A DNA stretch of 64,000 nucleotides from Zestomonas insulae. Its GTDB lineage: Bacteria > Pseudomonadota > Gammaproteobacteria > Pseudomonadales > Pseudomonadaceae. Below are positions 52,852 to 61,454 of this stretch, in pieces; within the stretch, counting starts at the first letter, position 1; each line of letters begins with the position of its first letter. Made by a program: the position numbers and the translations under genes. The stretch is from the NCBI RefSeq assembly GCF_016901015.1, contig NZ_JAFEUP010000003.1:1-64000 (forward strand), in the 5' to 3' direction. The notes beneath the pieces were generated by a model. That model was given only the letters and a program-made list of their open reading frames with translations, was not told where the DNA came from and searched no databases.

Positions 52852-53082
52852 TTAAGCTATTGGCGGCTCTCTAGTGGAGTTGAAGTGCTCTACTAACTCG
52901 TCAGCTCGATCGGGGACACGTGGTGTTTTACTCAACACAACGCAGCGAGTTGTGCCTACAAACTCCTCCACGAGGTAGACGCTGTTACCAACATCTATCC
53001 CCATCTCCTGAAGGACCTCATCTGGAATCCGGATGGCTCCATCGCCATCCCAATCTTCAATTACCACACGGATTGGTGTCAT
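52852..53082 (-). CDS. AbrB/MazE-type DNA-binding protein
   Basis: A 76-residue protein with a swapped-hairpin AbrB pattern: VVIEDWDGDGAIRIPDEVLQEMGIDVGNSVYLVEE, then an acidic-helical tail (RADELVEHFN). Antitoxins of the MazE or PrlF type look like this. No toxin-like gene adjoins it on either side, so it may be an orphan antitoxin or a free regulator. Confidence 0.7.
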   Translation of the reverse strand: MTPIRVVIEDWDGDGAIRIPDEVLQEMGIDVGNSVYLVEEFVGTTRCVVLSKTPRVPDRADELVEHFNSTREPPIA

Positions 53083-53131
53083 TTATCAGGCCTGTGATTG
53101 GTGGGACTCATCACTATTTCCACGGTCTGTT

Positions 53132-53731
53132 CTAAGGTAGGACGCCGAACTCCAGTTGTTGGAGTAGGCGGAGAGTTCGTGTCCGTCCTTCATCGGAATG
53201 GATAAGGCTTGCGGGCGTGGTCGACCCAAAAGCAATTGCTGGCTGTGTAAACCACCTTAGGCAGGGCAGGACGTTGTAATCGAAGAATTTGAGCGCGACA
53301 TTAAGCAGTTCCATCAGAGTCGATGCTGACTGCTCTGTGGGGAGTGGGCGCCCGATGTGAACTACCTCTGACATGTGGTGTGCTGGGCAGCGACAACGGA
53401 GCCAGCCATTGTGTTCTTTGATCGTTCCGGGATGCCCGCATTCTTCGCAGATTGAGGCAGACAGACCTTCGATGAGGTCGAATATCGCAACGGAGCGCTC
53501 ATCTGCGTTCCATGTGTAAATTCGTAGGCTGCCGAATTTCTCTTTCACTTGCCGCGCGAAGACCTGATCGGCGCCAATTGCATCTACGTGCTGTTGGACC
53601 AGCCCGGCAGCGGCATCCAATAGGTCAGCCCAGCCATCCATGCATTCGAAGCCGAAGCGGCCGTCGATGTAGTGGGATGGATAGATCTTAGAGTGGCGGG
53701 AGGCCAGGGCGGTATCTAGCTCAGGTGTCAC
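53132..53731 (-). CDS. Hypothetical protein with a cysteine/histidine cluster
   Basis: A 199-residue protein of unknown family. A possible zinc site lies at about residues 94-118 (CEECGHPGTIKEHNGWLRCRCPAHH). The N-terminal half contains GFECMDGWADLLDAAAGLVQQHVD and VKEKFGSLRIYTW, a pattern I associate with plasmid- and island-borne hypotheticals. Its start overlaps the end of the upstream gene by 11 bp, so the two are co-translated. Confidence 0.65.
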   Translation of the reverse strand: MTPELDTALASRHSKIYPSHYIDGRFGFECMDGWADLLDAAAGLVQQHVDAIGADQVFARQVKEKFGSLRIYTWNADERSVAIFDLIEGLSASICEECGHPGTIKEHNGWLRCRCPAHHMSEVVHIGRPLPTEQSASTLMELLNVALKFFDYNVLPCLRWFTQPAIAFGSTTPASLIHSDEGRTRTLRLLQQLEFGVLP

Positions 53732-54164
53732 GTTCGCCGTCTCCTCGGCTCCAGAGTATTTGGGCCGTGTTGAGGTCTTCGGATGTGCAGCCGTTAAGGT
53801 AAGCCTCGCGTCCTTCGACTACATAGATGTAGCGATTCACCATTGAACTGGGCACCACACATAGCTGCACCAGTTGCTCCATTTGCCAATCCCCTTGGCC
53901 ATTTAGCCACGGCGGCGATACCAACTGGATGGATACGATCCTGGCTTCGGGGGTGCCCGAGTGGATGAGCCCCATCAAGTAGGGCACTTCCGGTATCAGA
54001 AATTGCTGACGGCAGGGGTGCTCGGGATCTCCTGCCTGAAGATACTCATGGGTTACATAGAACCACTCGTCATTACGGGATTGAGCAACGTATGCCCAGC
54101 GAGTGGTCTCCGATTGGAATCCTGGCGGTTCGGGTAGTTGAGCAATTGGATAGGTTTCGAACAT
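53721..54164 (-). CDS. Hypothetical protein, partner of the 53132 gene
   Basis: A 147-residue protein, probably soluble, with aromatic-rich strands (RWAYVAQSRNDEWFYVTHEYL). Family not recognised. It is the first gene of a two-gene operon divergent from the HTH regulator at 54304, and the shared spacer carries a clustered palindrome, so the pair is probably under that regulator. Such a pair beside a small HTH gene could be a toxin-antitoxin or defence unit, but no catalytic motif supports that. Confidence 0.6.
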   Translation of the reverse strand: MFETYPIAQLPEPPGFQSETTRWAYVAQSRNDEWFYVTHEYLQAGDPEHPCRQQFLIPEVPYLMGLIHSGTPEARIVSIQLVSPPWLNGQGDWQMEQLVQLCVVPSSMVNRYIYVVEGREAYLNGCTSEDLNTAQILWSRGDGERDT

Positions 54165-54227
54165 GGCAGGGCCCCTATGCGCAGTGTGCGCTCAGCTTGC
54201 CCATTAAGGCAGGAGTGAGCTGCTTTA

Positions 54228-54267
54228 AATCTGAATATCTGTAAAACAGATATCTGGATATTAGATT
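54228..54267. promoter_or_regulatory. Palindromic operator cluster in the HTH/hypothetical divergent spacer
   Basis: ATATCTGT-AAA-ACAGATAT (54235-54253, perfect 8-bp arms) overlaps CAGATATCTG (54247-54256). Outer arms AATCT / AGATT frame the block. Repeated ATATCTG units would suit the XRE-type protein encoded at 54304. Confidence 0.6.
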
Positions 54268-54303
54268 TACCTTTGCGAGCAGTCAAGGTTTGAGGGGCTC
54301 CTC

Positions 54304-54558
54304 GTGGAGAAGTCGGTTTATCGAGATGAGAACCTGGCCCTGCTCAGGCTGCTGAAGCAGTGCAGGGTCGAGGCAGGATTAACTCAGGCGCAGTTTGCTG
54401 AGGTGCTGCAACGGCCCCAGTCCTTCGCGAGTGATATCGAGCGTGGCCTGCGGCGGCTCGATCTCGTGCAGCTTCGTGATATATGCCATGCGCTGAATAT
54501 CAATCTCGTCGATTTCGTGCAGCGCTTCGAGTCTGAGCTCGAGCGCAAGGACGGCTAA
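54304..54558 (+). CDS. XRE-family helix-turn-helix regulator
   Basis: An 84-residue protein that is almost entirely a Cro/CI-type HTH domain: LLKQCRVEAGLTQAQFAEVLQRPQSFASDIERGLRRLDLVQLRDICHALNI. It starts 36 bp from the palindrome cluster that probably is its operator. It may repress itself and the divergent gene pair. It converges with, and overlaps by 4 bp, the next gene. Confidence 0.85.
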   Translation: MEKSVYRDENLALLRLLKQCRVEAGLTQAQFAEVLQRPQSFASDIERGLRRLDLVQLRDICHALNINLVDFVQRFESELERKDG

Positions 54559-54866
54559 GACTGTTGATGACTGGGGTGCCCTGCTTGCTGTTTTTTCCAC
54601 GCGGCGGAGTACAGGGCGGCAGCGTCGGAGCACAGTAGGCGCATTGCCAGGATGCAGTCCTGGAGCAGATGGTTTTCCAGCGTATTCAGGTCCGCTGCGC
54701 CGGACAAGGCATGCAGTACGCCGGCAACAGCGTCATGGCGCAGTCGGGCCTCGTCATACAGCTCAGTGGCTGCAGCGTTGCTGCGAAAGCCAAGAAGGCA
54801 GCTGAGCTCGTTGTTGTGCAGGGGAGTGAAGCTGGCATGCTTCGGGGTAGGGGCGGTCTGATGCAC
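54555..54866 (-). CDS. Small helical hypothetical protein
   Basis: A 103-residue protein with two long helices (ATELYDEARLRHDAVAGVLHALSG; NTLENHLLQDCILAMRLLCSDAAALYSAAWKK). The layout recalls small Pseudomonas DUF3077-like proteins but I cannot assign it firmly. Function unknown. Confidence 0.55.
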   Translation of the reverse strand: MHQTAPTPKHASFTPLHNNELSCLLGFRSNAAATELYDEARLRHDAVAGVLHALSGAADLNTLENHLLQDCILAMRLLCSDAAALYSAAWKKQQAGHPSHQQS

Positions 54867-55308
54867 GGGGGTGACCTCTTGAGTTGATAAGAGACTAAGA
54901 GACCACCATCACGCGTTACCAAGCAGGGGCGATGGCGGCAGGCGGGGCAGGCCTTAACTCCAGAAACAGGCCTCGCCGAAGCGACCCGGCACATAGGCGC
55001 TATAGCGAGAATGTTTCTCAAGTCGAGGTCTGCCGACCCGTCCCCTTTAATCTATTCAGCGCCAGCGGTTCTTCAAGGTCCACGTTGTAGCGAATGGGCG
55101 AACAGGGCCTTTCACTATTAGTGGACTTCAAGCAGCTGGTTGCAGGCAGTTTTCGCCGCCAAGGGGCGTAGGGCTTTCTGCAAGAACGGGGTTAGGGGTG
55201 ATTTTCAGCGGCGAGTGCTAGGGCTTGTGGCGCGAATATTTTCTATCCAAGAAAGGTGCGGATGGCAAAACCCTACCCCAATCCTACCCCGGCCCAATTT
55301 TTGGCAAC
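54867..55308. other. Non-coding stretch next to tRNA-Thr
   Basis: About 440 bp with no convincing gene. It holds a direct repeat CCTACCCC-AAT-CCTACCCC at about 55272-55290 and is the probable island edge. No integrase coding sequence is recognisable here, so an integrase, if any, lies at the far end of the island. Confidence 0.45.
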
Positions 55309-55340
55309 AAAAAAGGGCTACGCTTTCACGTAACCCTTTG
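55309..55340 (-). terminator. Intrinsic terminator of tRNA-Thr
   Basis: On the minus strand AAGGGTTACG-tgaaag-CGTAGCCCTT is followed by a run of T, 8 nt downstream of the tRNA 3' end. Confidence 0.8.
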
Positions 55341-55347
55341 ATTTGTA

Positions 55348-55423
<76 letters not shown>

Positions 55424-55472
55424 CTTTGAGGGCGGCCATTATAGCGATTCATTGGGCCGAGTAAAGACGTGC

Positions 55473-55669
55473 TTATGCGCGGCTTATGCACAAGAGTGAG
55501 GCGCTTAGTACGATCGTGCTCATTATCTGTGCGGTAGTTCCCGAAAATTCGCAACGCACTGTTTTTATTTGCTTTTTTGATCTGGACGAAAATTCGCCAA
55601 GTCAGCGGAATGCTTGCTCCGCCTGCTTCTCCGCGATTTGCCCAGAAACTGCCCACAAAGTTATCCACA
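55473..55669. promoter_or_regulatory. DnaA-box-like sites in the tRNA-Thr/methyltransferase spacer
   Basis: TTATGCACA (55484-55492) and a perfect TTATCCACA (55661-55669), plus a degenerate TTATGCGCG (55473-55481), in an AT-richer spacer. They match the TTATNCACA consensus. A regulatory or DnaA-titrating role is speculative. Confidence 0.35.
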
Positions 55670-55685
55670 GAATCGGTGGGCAACT

Positions 55686-56888
55686 TCAGCGTTCGGCGAG
55701 CAGCAGCAGGTTGCGTGGCGTCAGTTCGCTGGGGCAGAAGGTTCCCAGGCGCACCTGGTAGCCGTGCTCCTGCAAATACAGCGCTCGATCGAGCAGCAGC
55801 CACAGTTCCAGCGGGCGGCGGAACAGCCCGCGTAGCAGCTCCAGATTGCGCACCTCGGCAAGCCGCGCCCAGCCGGCGCTTTCCAGTGCGACCCAGTCCT
55901 GAGCGCCGGGTGCTGACAGGCCCTTGAGCGCGGCGAGGTCGTTGCAATAGCCGGGGAAGTCCTTGTGCAGCCAGCCACTCGGCAGCGATGGCGTCGGTAA
56001 GTACTCATTGACGCCGCGCAGCTGGCGTTGCAGCAGGTCGAAGGCCAGGCGCCAGGCCATCGACTGGTCACGCTGCCGGCGTACGCGGGCGCCGGCGGTG
56101 ACCGTTTCGCTTAGCGGCAGGCTGAGGTCGTCGCGCGACAGGCGCAGTGCCGAGCCTTGCGCGGCAGTGGACAGCGCTTGGTAGTCAGCGCTGGCGGTGC
56201 GGTTGTAGCAGCACGGTGCGATCGCCAGTTGTGTGCAGCCAGCGGCGCTGGCCAGTTGCAGCAGGCGCACATGCAGGTCGCCGCAAGCGTGTAAGGCCAC
56301 CGGGGTGTGCGCGGCGCTCACGCAGTCGGCGGCGTCGGCGGCGAGCACGTCCTGCCGTTGATGGTGCGCGATGAGGCCGCGGCGTTGGCTGAGTTGTGCC
56401 CCGCTGCTGACCAGCGCCGCATCGTGCTCCAGGCAAGTCAGCTCGCCGCCTTGCCAGCTCAGCAAGTGGCCGAGGTGGCCCTTGCCAGCACACCAGTCGA
56501 GCCAGTGCTGGGGAGTCTGCTGAAAGCTCAGATGACGGGCGAATGCATCGATCTGCTGCCACTTGCGGCCCGGCACGTCGCTGGCGAAACGCGCTGGCGG
56601 CGTAGCGCGCGCTTGCTCGGGCAGCGCGTCGAGTGCGCTCAGCGCCTGTGCTTCGCGGGCCAGGGCGGGAAAGGGTGCCGGTGCATTCAGCTGCTCGGGA
56701 TGGTTGTGCGCCACCTCGGCCTGTTCCAGCGAGCGTTGGCGCAGCCAGTCGGCCAGTTCAGGGTGCTCGAGTTCCCAGGCCAACTGGCGATGCTGGAACG
56801 GCCGCGGGCGCCAGAGGGCCTGGTGGCGGTCGAGGAACTCGTCCAGCGCCTGGAAGCGGGCGAGCAGGTCGGGGCCGGTGAGGATCAT
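55686..56888 (-). CDS. SAM-dependent methyltransferase (Methyltransf_32-like)
   Basis: A 400-residue protein with the class I motif WLDWCAGKGHLGHLLS (about residues 158-173), a CLEHDAALV acidic loop after it and VALHACGDLHVRLL plus APCCYNR further on, which are typical of Methyltransf_32/GSTCD-type proteins. The substrate may be RNA or protein and is unknown. Codon use is strongly GC-ending, as expected for core genes here. Confidence 0.8.
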   Translation of the reverse strand: MILTGPDLLARFQALDEFLDRHQALWRPRPFQHRQLAWELEHPELADWLRQRSLEQAEVAHNHPEQLNAPAPFPALAREAQALSALDALPEQARATPPARFASDVPGRKWQQIDAFARHLSFQQTPQHWLDWCAGKGHLGHLLSWQGGELTCLEHDAALVSSGAQLSQRRGLIAHHQRQDVLAADAADCVSAAHTPVALHACGDLHVRLLQLASAAGCTQLAIAPCCYNRTASADYQALSTAAQGSALRLSRDDLSLPLSETVTAGARVRRQRDQSMAWRLAFDLLQRQLRGVNEYLPTPSLPSGWLHKDFPGYCNDLAALKGLSAPGAQDWVALESAGWARLAEVRNLELLRGLFRRPLELWLLLDRALYLQEHGYQVRLGTFCPSELTPRNLLLLAER

Positions 56889-56974
56889 GCGCGGGTGGTC
56901 GTGGTGGCCGAGGTCGGCATTCTAGCGCGCGATGCGCCTGACGCACCCCGCTCCGGGCCGGAGCGGGGCGACAC

Positions 56975-57664
56975 TCAGCGACCCTGGGTGGCGTCGACCC
57001 GCAGCCAGCGTTCGAGCAGCTTGAAGGCGCGAACCAGGACGAAGGCGATCACCAGGTAGAACACCCCGGCGGTGAAGAAGCCCTCGACCGACAGGTAGGT
57101 GCGCGCGTTCATTGTCCGCGCCATGCCGGTCAGCTCGAGCAGGGTGATGGTGCTGGCCAGGGCGCTGGCCTTGAGCATCAGGATTACTTCGTTGCTGTAG
57201 GCCGGCAGGCCGATGCGCGCGGCGCGCGGCAGGACGATGTAGGTCATGGTCTGCCAGCGCGACATGCCCAGCGCGCGCGCCGCCTCGATCTCACCCGGCG
57301 GCACCGCCTGGATCGCACCGCGGAGGATCTCGGCGATGTAGGCCGCAGTGTGCAGGGTCATGGTCAGAATCGCGCACCAGTACGGATCGCGCAGGTAGGG
57401 CCACAGCGGGCCGTGACGGATCACCTCGAACTGCGCGGCGCCGTAATAGACGAGGAACAGCTGCACCAGCAGCGGTGTGCCGCGGAAGAAGAAGATGTAG
57501 CCATATGGCAGGGCGCGCACGTACCAACTCTGCGAGGCGCGGGCGATGCCCATCGGCAGGGCGAGGATCAGTCCGGCGACCACCGCGATGGCGACCAGTT
57601 CGAGGGTCAGGCCGGCGCCTTCAAAGAAGCGCGGCAGCCATTTGAAGATCACTTCCCAGTTCAT
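56975..57664 (-). CDS. Polar amino-acid ABC transporter permease (HisM-like)
   Basis: A 229-residue inner-membrane permease from ATG 57664, which overlaps the stop of the upstream permease (ATGA). About five transmembrane helices and the EAA loop EAARALGMSRWQTMTYIVLPRAARIGLPAYSNE, which contacts the ATPase, are clear. It is last in the operon ATPase - binding protein - HisQ-like - HisM-like. A longer frame to 57910 lies in the upstream gene. Confidence 0.92.
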   Translation of the reverse strand: MNWEVIFKWLPRFFEGAGLTLELVAIAVVAGLILALPMGIARASQSWYVRALPYGYIFFFRGTPLLVQLFLVYYGAAQFEVIRHGPLWPYLRDPYWCAILTMTLHTAAYIAEILRGAIQAVPPGEIEAARALGMSRWQTMTYIVLPRAARIGLPAYSNEVILMLKASALASTITLLELTGMARTMNARTYLSVEGFFTAGVFYLVIAFVLVRAFKLLERWLRVDATQGR

Positions 57665-58356
57665 CGCGAGCTCCTCACGAAGCCGCGGGCGGCGCGTTTT
57701 TCCAGGAAGTACATGCCGATCATTGCGACGATGGTCAGGCTCAGATAGATCAGCGCCGCGACCAGGAAGAAGGTGAAGGGTTTCTTGGTCACCGACACGG
57801 CGATCTGCGCGCTGCGCATGATCTCGCCGAGGCCGACCACCGAGACCAGTGCGGTGTCCTTCATCAGGATCATGAACAGGTTGCCCAGGCCGGGCAGGGC
57901 GATCCGCCACATCTGCGGCAGGATCAGGCTCCAGAGAATCCGCGCCTTGGACAGGCCGAGGGCCAGGCCGGCTTCGCGGTGGCCGCGCGGGATGGCGAGG
58001 ATCGCGCCGCGGAATACTTCAGTGGCGTAGGACCCGAAGCACAGGCCCAGGGCGATGCTGCCCGCAGCGAACGGGCCGAGCTCCAGGTCTGGACGGCCGA
58101 GCCAGGCGCCGATGGCGTGCATGGCGTTGACCGTGCCGAAATAGATCAGCAGCACCCAGAGCAGCTCGGGGACGCCGCGGACGATGGTCGAATAGCTGTC
58201 ACCCAGCCACTGCAGCGACTTGTAGGGCGAGGTCTTGGCCAATGCGCCGAGCAGGCCGAGCACCAGACCTAGGGCCAGCGCGGTCAGCGCCAGTTTGATG
58301 GTCATGAGCGCGCCGGCGGCCAGGGCTGGGCCGAATCCGTAGAGGTCAAAAATCAT
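57661..58356 (-). CDS. Polar amino-acid ABC transporter permease (HisQ-like)
   Basis: A 231-residue permease with the EAA loop REAGLALGLSKARILWSLILPQMWRIALPGLGN and RGVPELLWVLLIYFG near the N-terminus. It pairs with the HisM-like permease to form the membrane channel for a basic or polar amino acid. Confidence 0.92.
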   Translation of the reverse strand: MIFDLYGFGPALAAGALMTIKLALTALALGLVLGLLGALAKTSPYKSLQWLGDSYSTIVRGVPELLWVLLIYFGTVNAMHAIGAWLGRPDLELGPFAAGSIALGLCFGSYATEVFRGAILAIPRGHREAGLALGLSKARILWSLILPQMWRIALPGLGNLFMILMKDTALVSVVGLGEIMRSAQIAVSVTKKPFTFFLVAALIYLSLTIVAMIGMYFLEKRAARGFVRSSR

Positions 58357-58410
58357 GAGAAGCCAGGACTGACGCAGGGCGCCGTCAGGTGACGGCGCCC
58401 GCGGAGCAGA

Positions 58411-59166
58411 TCAATAGATGCTGAACGGGAAGTACTTGTCGTTGATCTTCTTGTAGGTGCCGTCGGCAACGATTTCCTTCAGCGCCGCGTTCAGCTTCTC
58501 GCGCAGCGCGTCATCACCCTTGCGCACGGCGATGGCGATCTTGTCGTTGTCGAACACCGGCTCACCTTTGAACTCGAAGTCCTTGCCGGCATCGCTCTTC
58601 AGCCATTCCCAGTTGACGAACTTGTCGCCCAGCACGCCGTCGAGGCGGCCCGAGGCGAGGTCGAGGTAAGCGTTTTCCTGAGTGTCGTAGAGCTTGATGT
58701 CGACCACGTCGTCCATGTTGTCTTCCAGCCAGGTGCCGGCGATGGTCGCGCGCTGGGCGCCGATCACCTTGCCTTTTAGACCGGCTTTGTCGGTCTTCAG
58801 CGCGGTGCTTTTCGGTGCGATGAACTGCAGCTTGTTGGTGTAGTAGGGGTCGGTGAAGTCGACCGCCTGCTTGCGTTCTTCGGTGATCGACATGGACGCC
58901 GCGAGGATGTCGAATTTCTTGGCGTTGAGGGCCGGGATAATGCCGTCCCAGTCGGAGGTCACCACGTCGCACTCGACTTTCATCTTGGCGCACAGGGCCT
59001 TGGCGATCTCGACGTCGAAGCCGACCACCTGGCCGCTGGCGTCAATCAGGTTGAAGGGCGGGTAGGCGCCTTCGGTACCAATCTTGAGTTTGTCCGCGGC
59101 AAATGCGCCGGAACCGAACGCCAGGGTGGCGGCAGCGGCCAGCAGAATCTTCTTATAGTTCATCAT
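58411..59166 (-). CDS. Periplasmic amino-acid-binding protein (HisJ/ArgT-like)
   Basis: A 251-residue solute-binding protein with a signal peptide (about residues 1-23, AFA). LKIGTEGAYPPFNLIDASGQVVGFDVEIAKALCAKMKVECDVV is the typical family 3 binding-protein start, and ALREKLNAALKEIVADGTYKKINDKYFPFSIY the typical end. Ligand is probably arginine, ornithine, lysine or histidine. Confidence 0.92.
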   Translation of the reverse strand: MMNYKKILLAAAATLAFGSGAFAADKLKIGTEGAYPPFNLIDASGQVVGFDVEIAKALCAKMKVECDVVTSDWDGIIPALNAKKFDILAASMSITEERKQAVDFTDPYYTNKLQFIAPKSTALKTDKAGLKGKVIGAQRATIAGTWLEDNMDDVVDIKLYDTQENAYLDLASGRLDGVLGDKFVNWEWLKSDAGKDFEFKGEPVFDNDKIAIAVRKGDDALREKLNAALKEIVADGTYKKINDKYFPFSIY

Positions 59167-59180
59167 GCGATGTTGCTCCG

Positions 59181-59954
59181 TTAGTGATTGCTGGACATGA
59201 ACTGTTTACAGCGCGCCGAGTTGGGGTGGTCGAACACTTTCTCGGGCGATCCTTGCTCCTCTACCAGGCCCTGATGCAGGAACACCACTTCGGTGGAAAC
59301 CTGGCGGGCGAAACCCATTTCATGGGTCACTAGCAGCATAGTGCGACCTTCCTCGGCGAGCGCGCGGATCACATTAAGCACTTCCTGTACCATTTCCGGA
59401 TCGAGCGCCGAAGTCGGCTCATCGAAGAGGATCACTTTCGGCTGCATGGCCAGGGTGCGGGCGATCGCGGCGCGCTGTTGCTGACCCCCGGAAAGCTGGT
59501 TGGGATAGGCGTGGCGCTTGTCGGCGATACCGACCTTGGCCAGCAGCGCTTCCGCCACCTCGGTGGCTTCGGCCTTGCTCTGCTTGAGCACGCGGCGCGG
59601 CGCTTCGATGATGTTGTCGAGCACCGTCATGTGCGGCCACAGATTGAAATTCTGGAAGACGAAGCCGATCTCGCTGCGCAGGCGATTGATCTGCTTGCCG
59701 TCGGCGGCGACCAGTTCGCCGTGGCGGCCGGCCTTCAGCTTGAGTTCTTCGCCGGCGACCAGAATCTGTCCCTGGTGCGGGTTTTCCAGCAGGTTGATGC
59801 AGCGCAGGAAGGTCGATTTGCCGGAGCCGGAGGAGCCGAGGATGGAGATCACGTCACCGTCGCGCGCGGTCAGGGAAATGCCCTTGAGGACCTCGAGGTC
59901 GCCGTAGCGTTTGTGCAGGTTGCGGATTTCCAGCGCAGGCGTCGCATCGGCCAT
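59181..59954 (-). CDS. Amino-acid ABC transporter ATPase (HisP-like)
   Basis: A 257-residue ATPase with Walker [11 protein letters not shown]-loop [11 protein letters not shown], signature LSGGQQQR, Walker [15 protein letters not shown] and the switch histidine in [10 protein letters not shown]. It is the first gene of the transporter operon, ahead of the binding protein, an order I recall from the homologous P. aeruginosa locus. Confidence 0.94.
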   Translation of the reverse strand: MADATPALEIRNLHKRYGDLEVLKGISLTARDGDVISILGSSGSGKSTFLRCINLLENPHQGQILVAGEELKLKAGRHGELVAADGKQINRLRSEIGFVFQNFNLWPHMTVLDNIIEAPRRVLKQSKAEATEVAEALLAKVGIADKRHAYPNQLSGGQQQRAAIARTLAMQPKVILFDEPTSALDPEMVQEVLNVIRALAEEGRTMLLVTHEMGFARQVSTEVVFLHQGLVEEQGSPEKVFDHPNSARCKQFMSSNH

Positions 59955-60285
59955 AAGGATTCCTCTTGTACTTCTTGTGCGGATGCACTCCGGCGGGGCT
60001 GGCCATCCTGGCGTGGCGCCAAGCTAGCATAGCGTCGGAATGCCAGCCAAGCGCGTGACCGCGGCGCAACGGGCCGCAGCACAACGCTTGTCGCATCGCT
60101 GAAGGCGGTTGTCGCGCCGAGACAAGATCGTCGGCTTGGCAGGGTTTTGGGGGCGCGCATGCTAGCAGAAGAAACGCCGCGATTTGCGCGAAAGTAGCGG
60201 CGATTTTTGTGGCGTCGCGGAGCCGCGCAAGCCACTGTCAGTGGGCGCGGGCGCACGCGATTTGGGCGCCCGGCGTGAGCCTGGC
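59955..60285. other. Spacer upstream of the amino-acid transporter operon
   Basis: 331 bp between two minus-strand genes. It must hold the transporter promoter, but I find no clear -35/-10 pair, terminator or small gene. Confidence 0.4.
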
Positions 60286-60720
60286 CTACTCGCCGCGAAT
60301 GTACTGCTCGAGCTGGTTGATCAGGCCGTCCTTCTCGGCGATCACCTCTTTGACCAGGTCACCGATCGACAGCAGGCCGATCAGGCGTCCGCCATCCACC
60401 ACTGGCAGGTGGCGCAGCTTGCGCTCAGTCATCAGCTCCATGCAGGCGCGTAGATCCTGGCGCGGCTCCACGGTGACCACCGGCGCACTCATGATCGCCT
60501 TGACCGGGGTGCCCACTGAGGAGCGGCCTTGCAGGATGATTCGCCGCGCGTAGTCGCGTTCGCTGACGATGCCGAGCAGCTGATCGCCGTCGATCACCGG
60601 CAGGGCGCCGACGTTGTTCTCGGCCATGACCTGCAGCGCGGTGAGCACGGTGTCTTCCGGGCCGATGGTGTGGACGTGGCGGCTCGCTTTGGCGGCGAGG
60701 ATGTGCGCGACGGTATTCAT
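60286..60720 (-). CDS. CBS-domain-pair protein
   Basis: A 144-residue protein from ATG 60720 made of two CBS repeats (about residues 10-65 and 75-130): TALQVMAENNVGALPVIDGDQLLGIVSERDYARRI and ACMELMTERKLRHLPVVDGGRLIGLLSIGDLVKEVI. Stand-alone CBS pairs bind adenine nucleotides and act as sensors; partner unknown. Confidence 0.88.
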   Translation of the reverse strand: MNTVAHILAAKASRHVHTIGPEDTVLTALQVMAENNVGALPVIDGDQLLGIVSERDYARRIILQGRSSVGTPVKAIMSAPVVTVEPRQDLRACMELMTERKLRHLPVVDGGRLIGLLSIGDLVKEVIAEKDGLINQLEQYIRGE

Positions 60721-60945
60721 GAGATCGCTCCTGTGATTGCGCGGCAGTCGGTCGCGCACAGGATTGTCGAGACGAGGACACACGGCCAACGCAGAAACTC
60801 CATGATCCCCATTGAAAAGCCTCATCGCGGGTCGCGCCGCAAATGTGCGGGCCCACGCTATGAAAATAGCAGGGGAAATTGGCCGAGCCGGGGCAGTCGT
60901 GTGAGTAGAGAGAGGCGAGTGGCTGGCGAGCTAAATCGCAGGCAA

Positions 60946-60970
60946 CAAAAAACCCGCACTGGGCGGGTTT
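60946..60970 (-). terminator. Intrinsic terminator of tRNA-Phe
   Basis: AAACCCGC / GCGGGTTT with a 5-nt loop; on the minus strand a run of T follows. It lies about 45 nt beyond the tRNA 3' end. Confidence 0.85.
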
Positions 60971-61015
60971 CTTGAGGGCTTTCCGGTGACGCTAGCACCA
61001 CCTGAAAGCTGAAGG

Positions 61016-61091
61016 TGGTGCCCAGGGACGGAATCGAACCGCCGACACGGGGATTTTCAATCCCCTGCTCTACCGACTGAGCTACCTGGGC
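61016..61091 (-). tRNA. tRNA-Phe (anticodon GAA)
   Basis: A 76-nt cloverleaf on the minus strand with encoded CCA: acceptor GCCCAGG / CCTGGGC, anticodon loop TTGAAAA (GAA), T-arm GGTTCGATTCC. It lies upstream of the CBS gene and downstream of yggX. Confidence 0.95.
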
Positions 61092-61181
61092 AACGGGGCG
61101 CTATTAGACGGATTTGGCTTTTGCCTGTCAAGCGCGAGTTGGAAAAATTTTTAGCGATAACGGGCGCTTACGTGATTCCGC

Positions 61182-61454
61182 TCAATTGCTCGGCGGCACA
61201 TAGCCGTCGGCCTGGGCGTATTCCTCGCCGGACAGGAACTTGTCCATCTCCTGCTGGAGGAACTTGCGATCCTCGGCATTCATCATGTTCAGGCGACGTT
61301 CGTTGATCAGCATGGTCTGGTGCGCCTGCCACTCGTCCCAGGCCTTCTTCGACACGTTGTTGAAGATGTCCTCGCCCTTGGCGCCCGGGTACGGCGGGCG
61401 GTCGAGGCCGGGCAGGTCTTCGTTGAATTTGCGGCAATGGACGGTGCGGGTCAT
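61182..61454 (-). CDS. yggX: YggX: iron-trafficking/oxidative damage protection protein
   Basis: A 90-residue protein, [24 protein letters not shown] with the conserved N-terminal cysteine, then the helical [16 protein letters not shown] and [19 protein letters not shown] segments. It protects iron-sulfur enzymes from oxidants. It overlaps mutY by 4 bp; MutY itself carries a 4Fe-4S cluster, and the pairing is conserved in gammaproteobacteria. Confidence 0.95.
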   Translation of the reverse strand: MTRTVHCRKFNEDLPGLDRPPYPGAKGEDIFNNVSKKAWDEWQAHQTMLINERRLNMMNAEDRKFLQQEMDKFLSGEEYAQADGYVPPSN

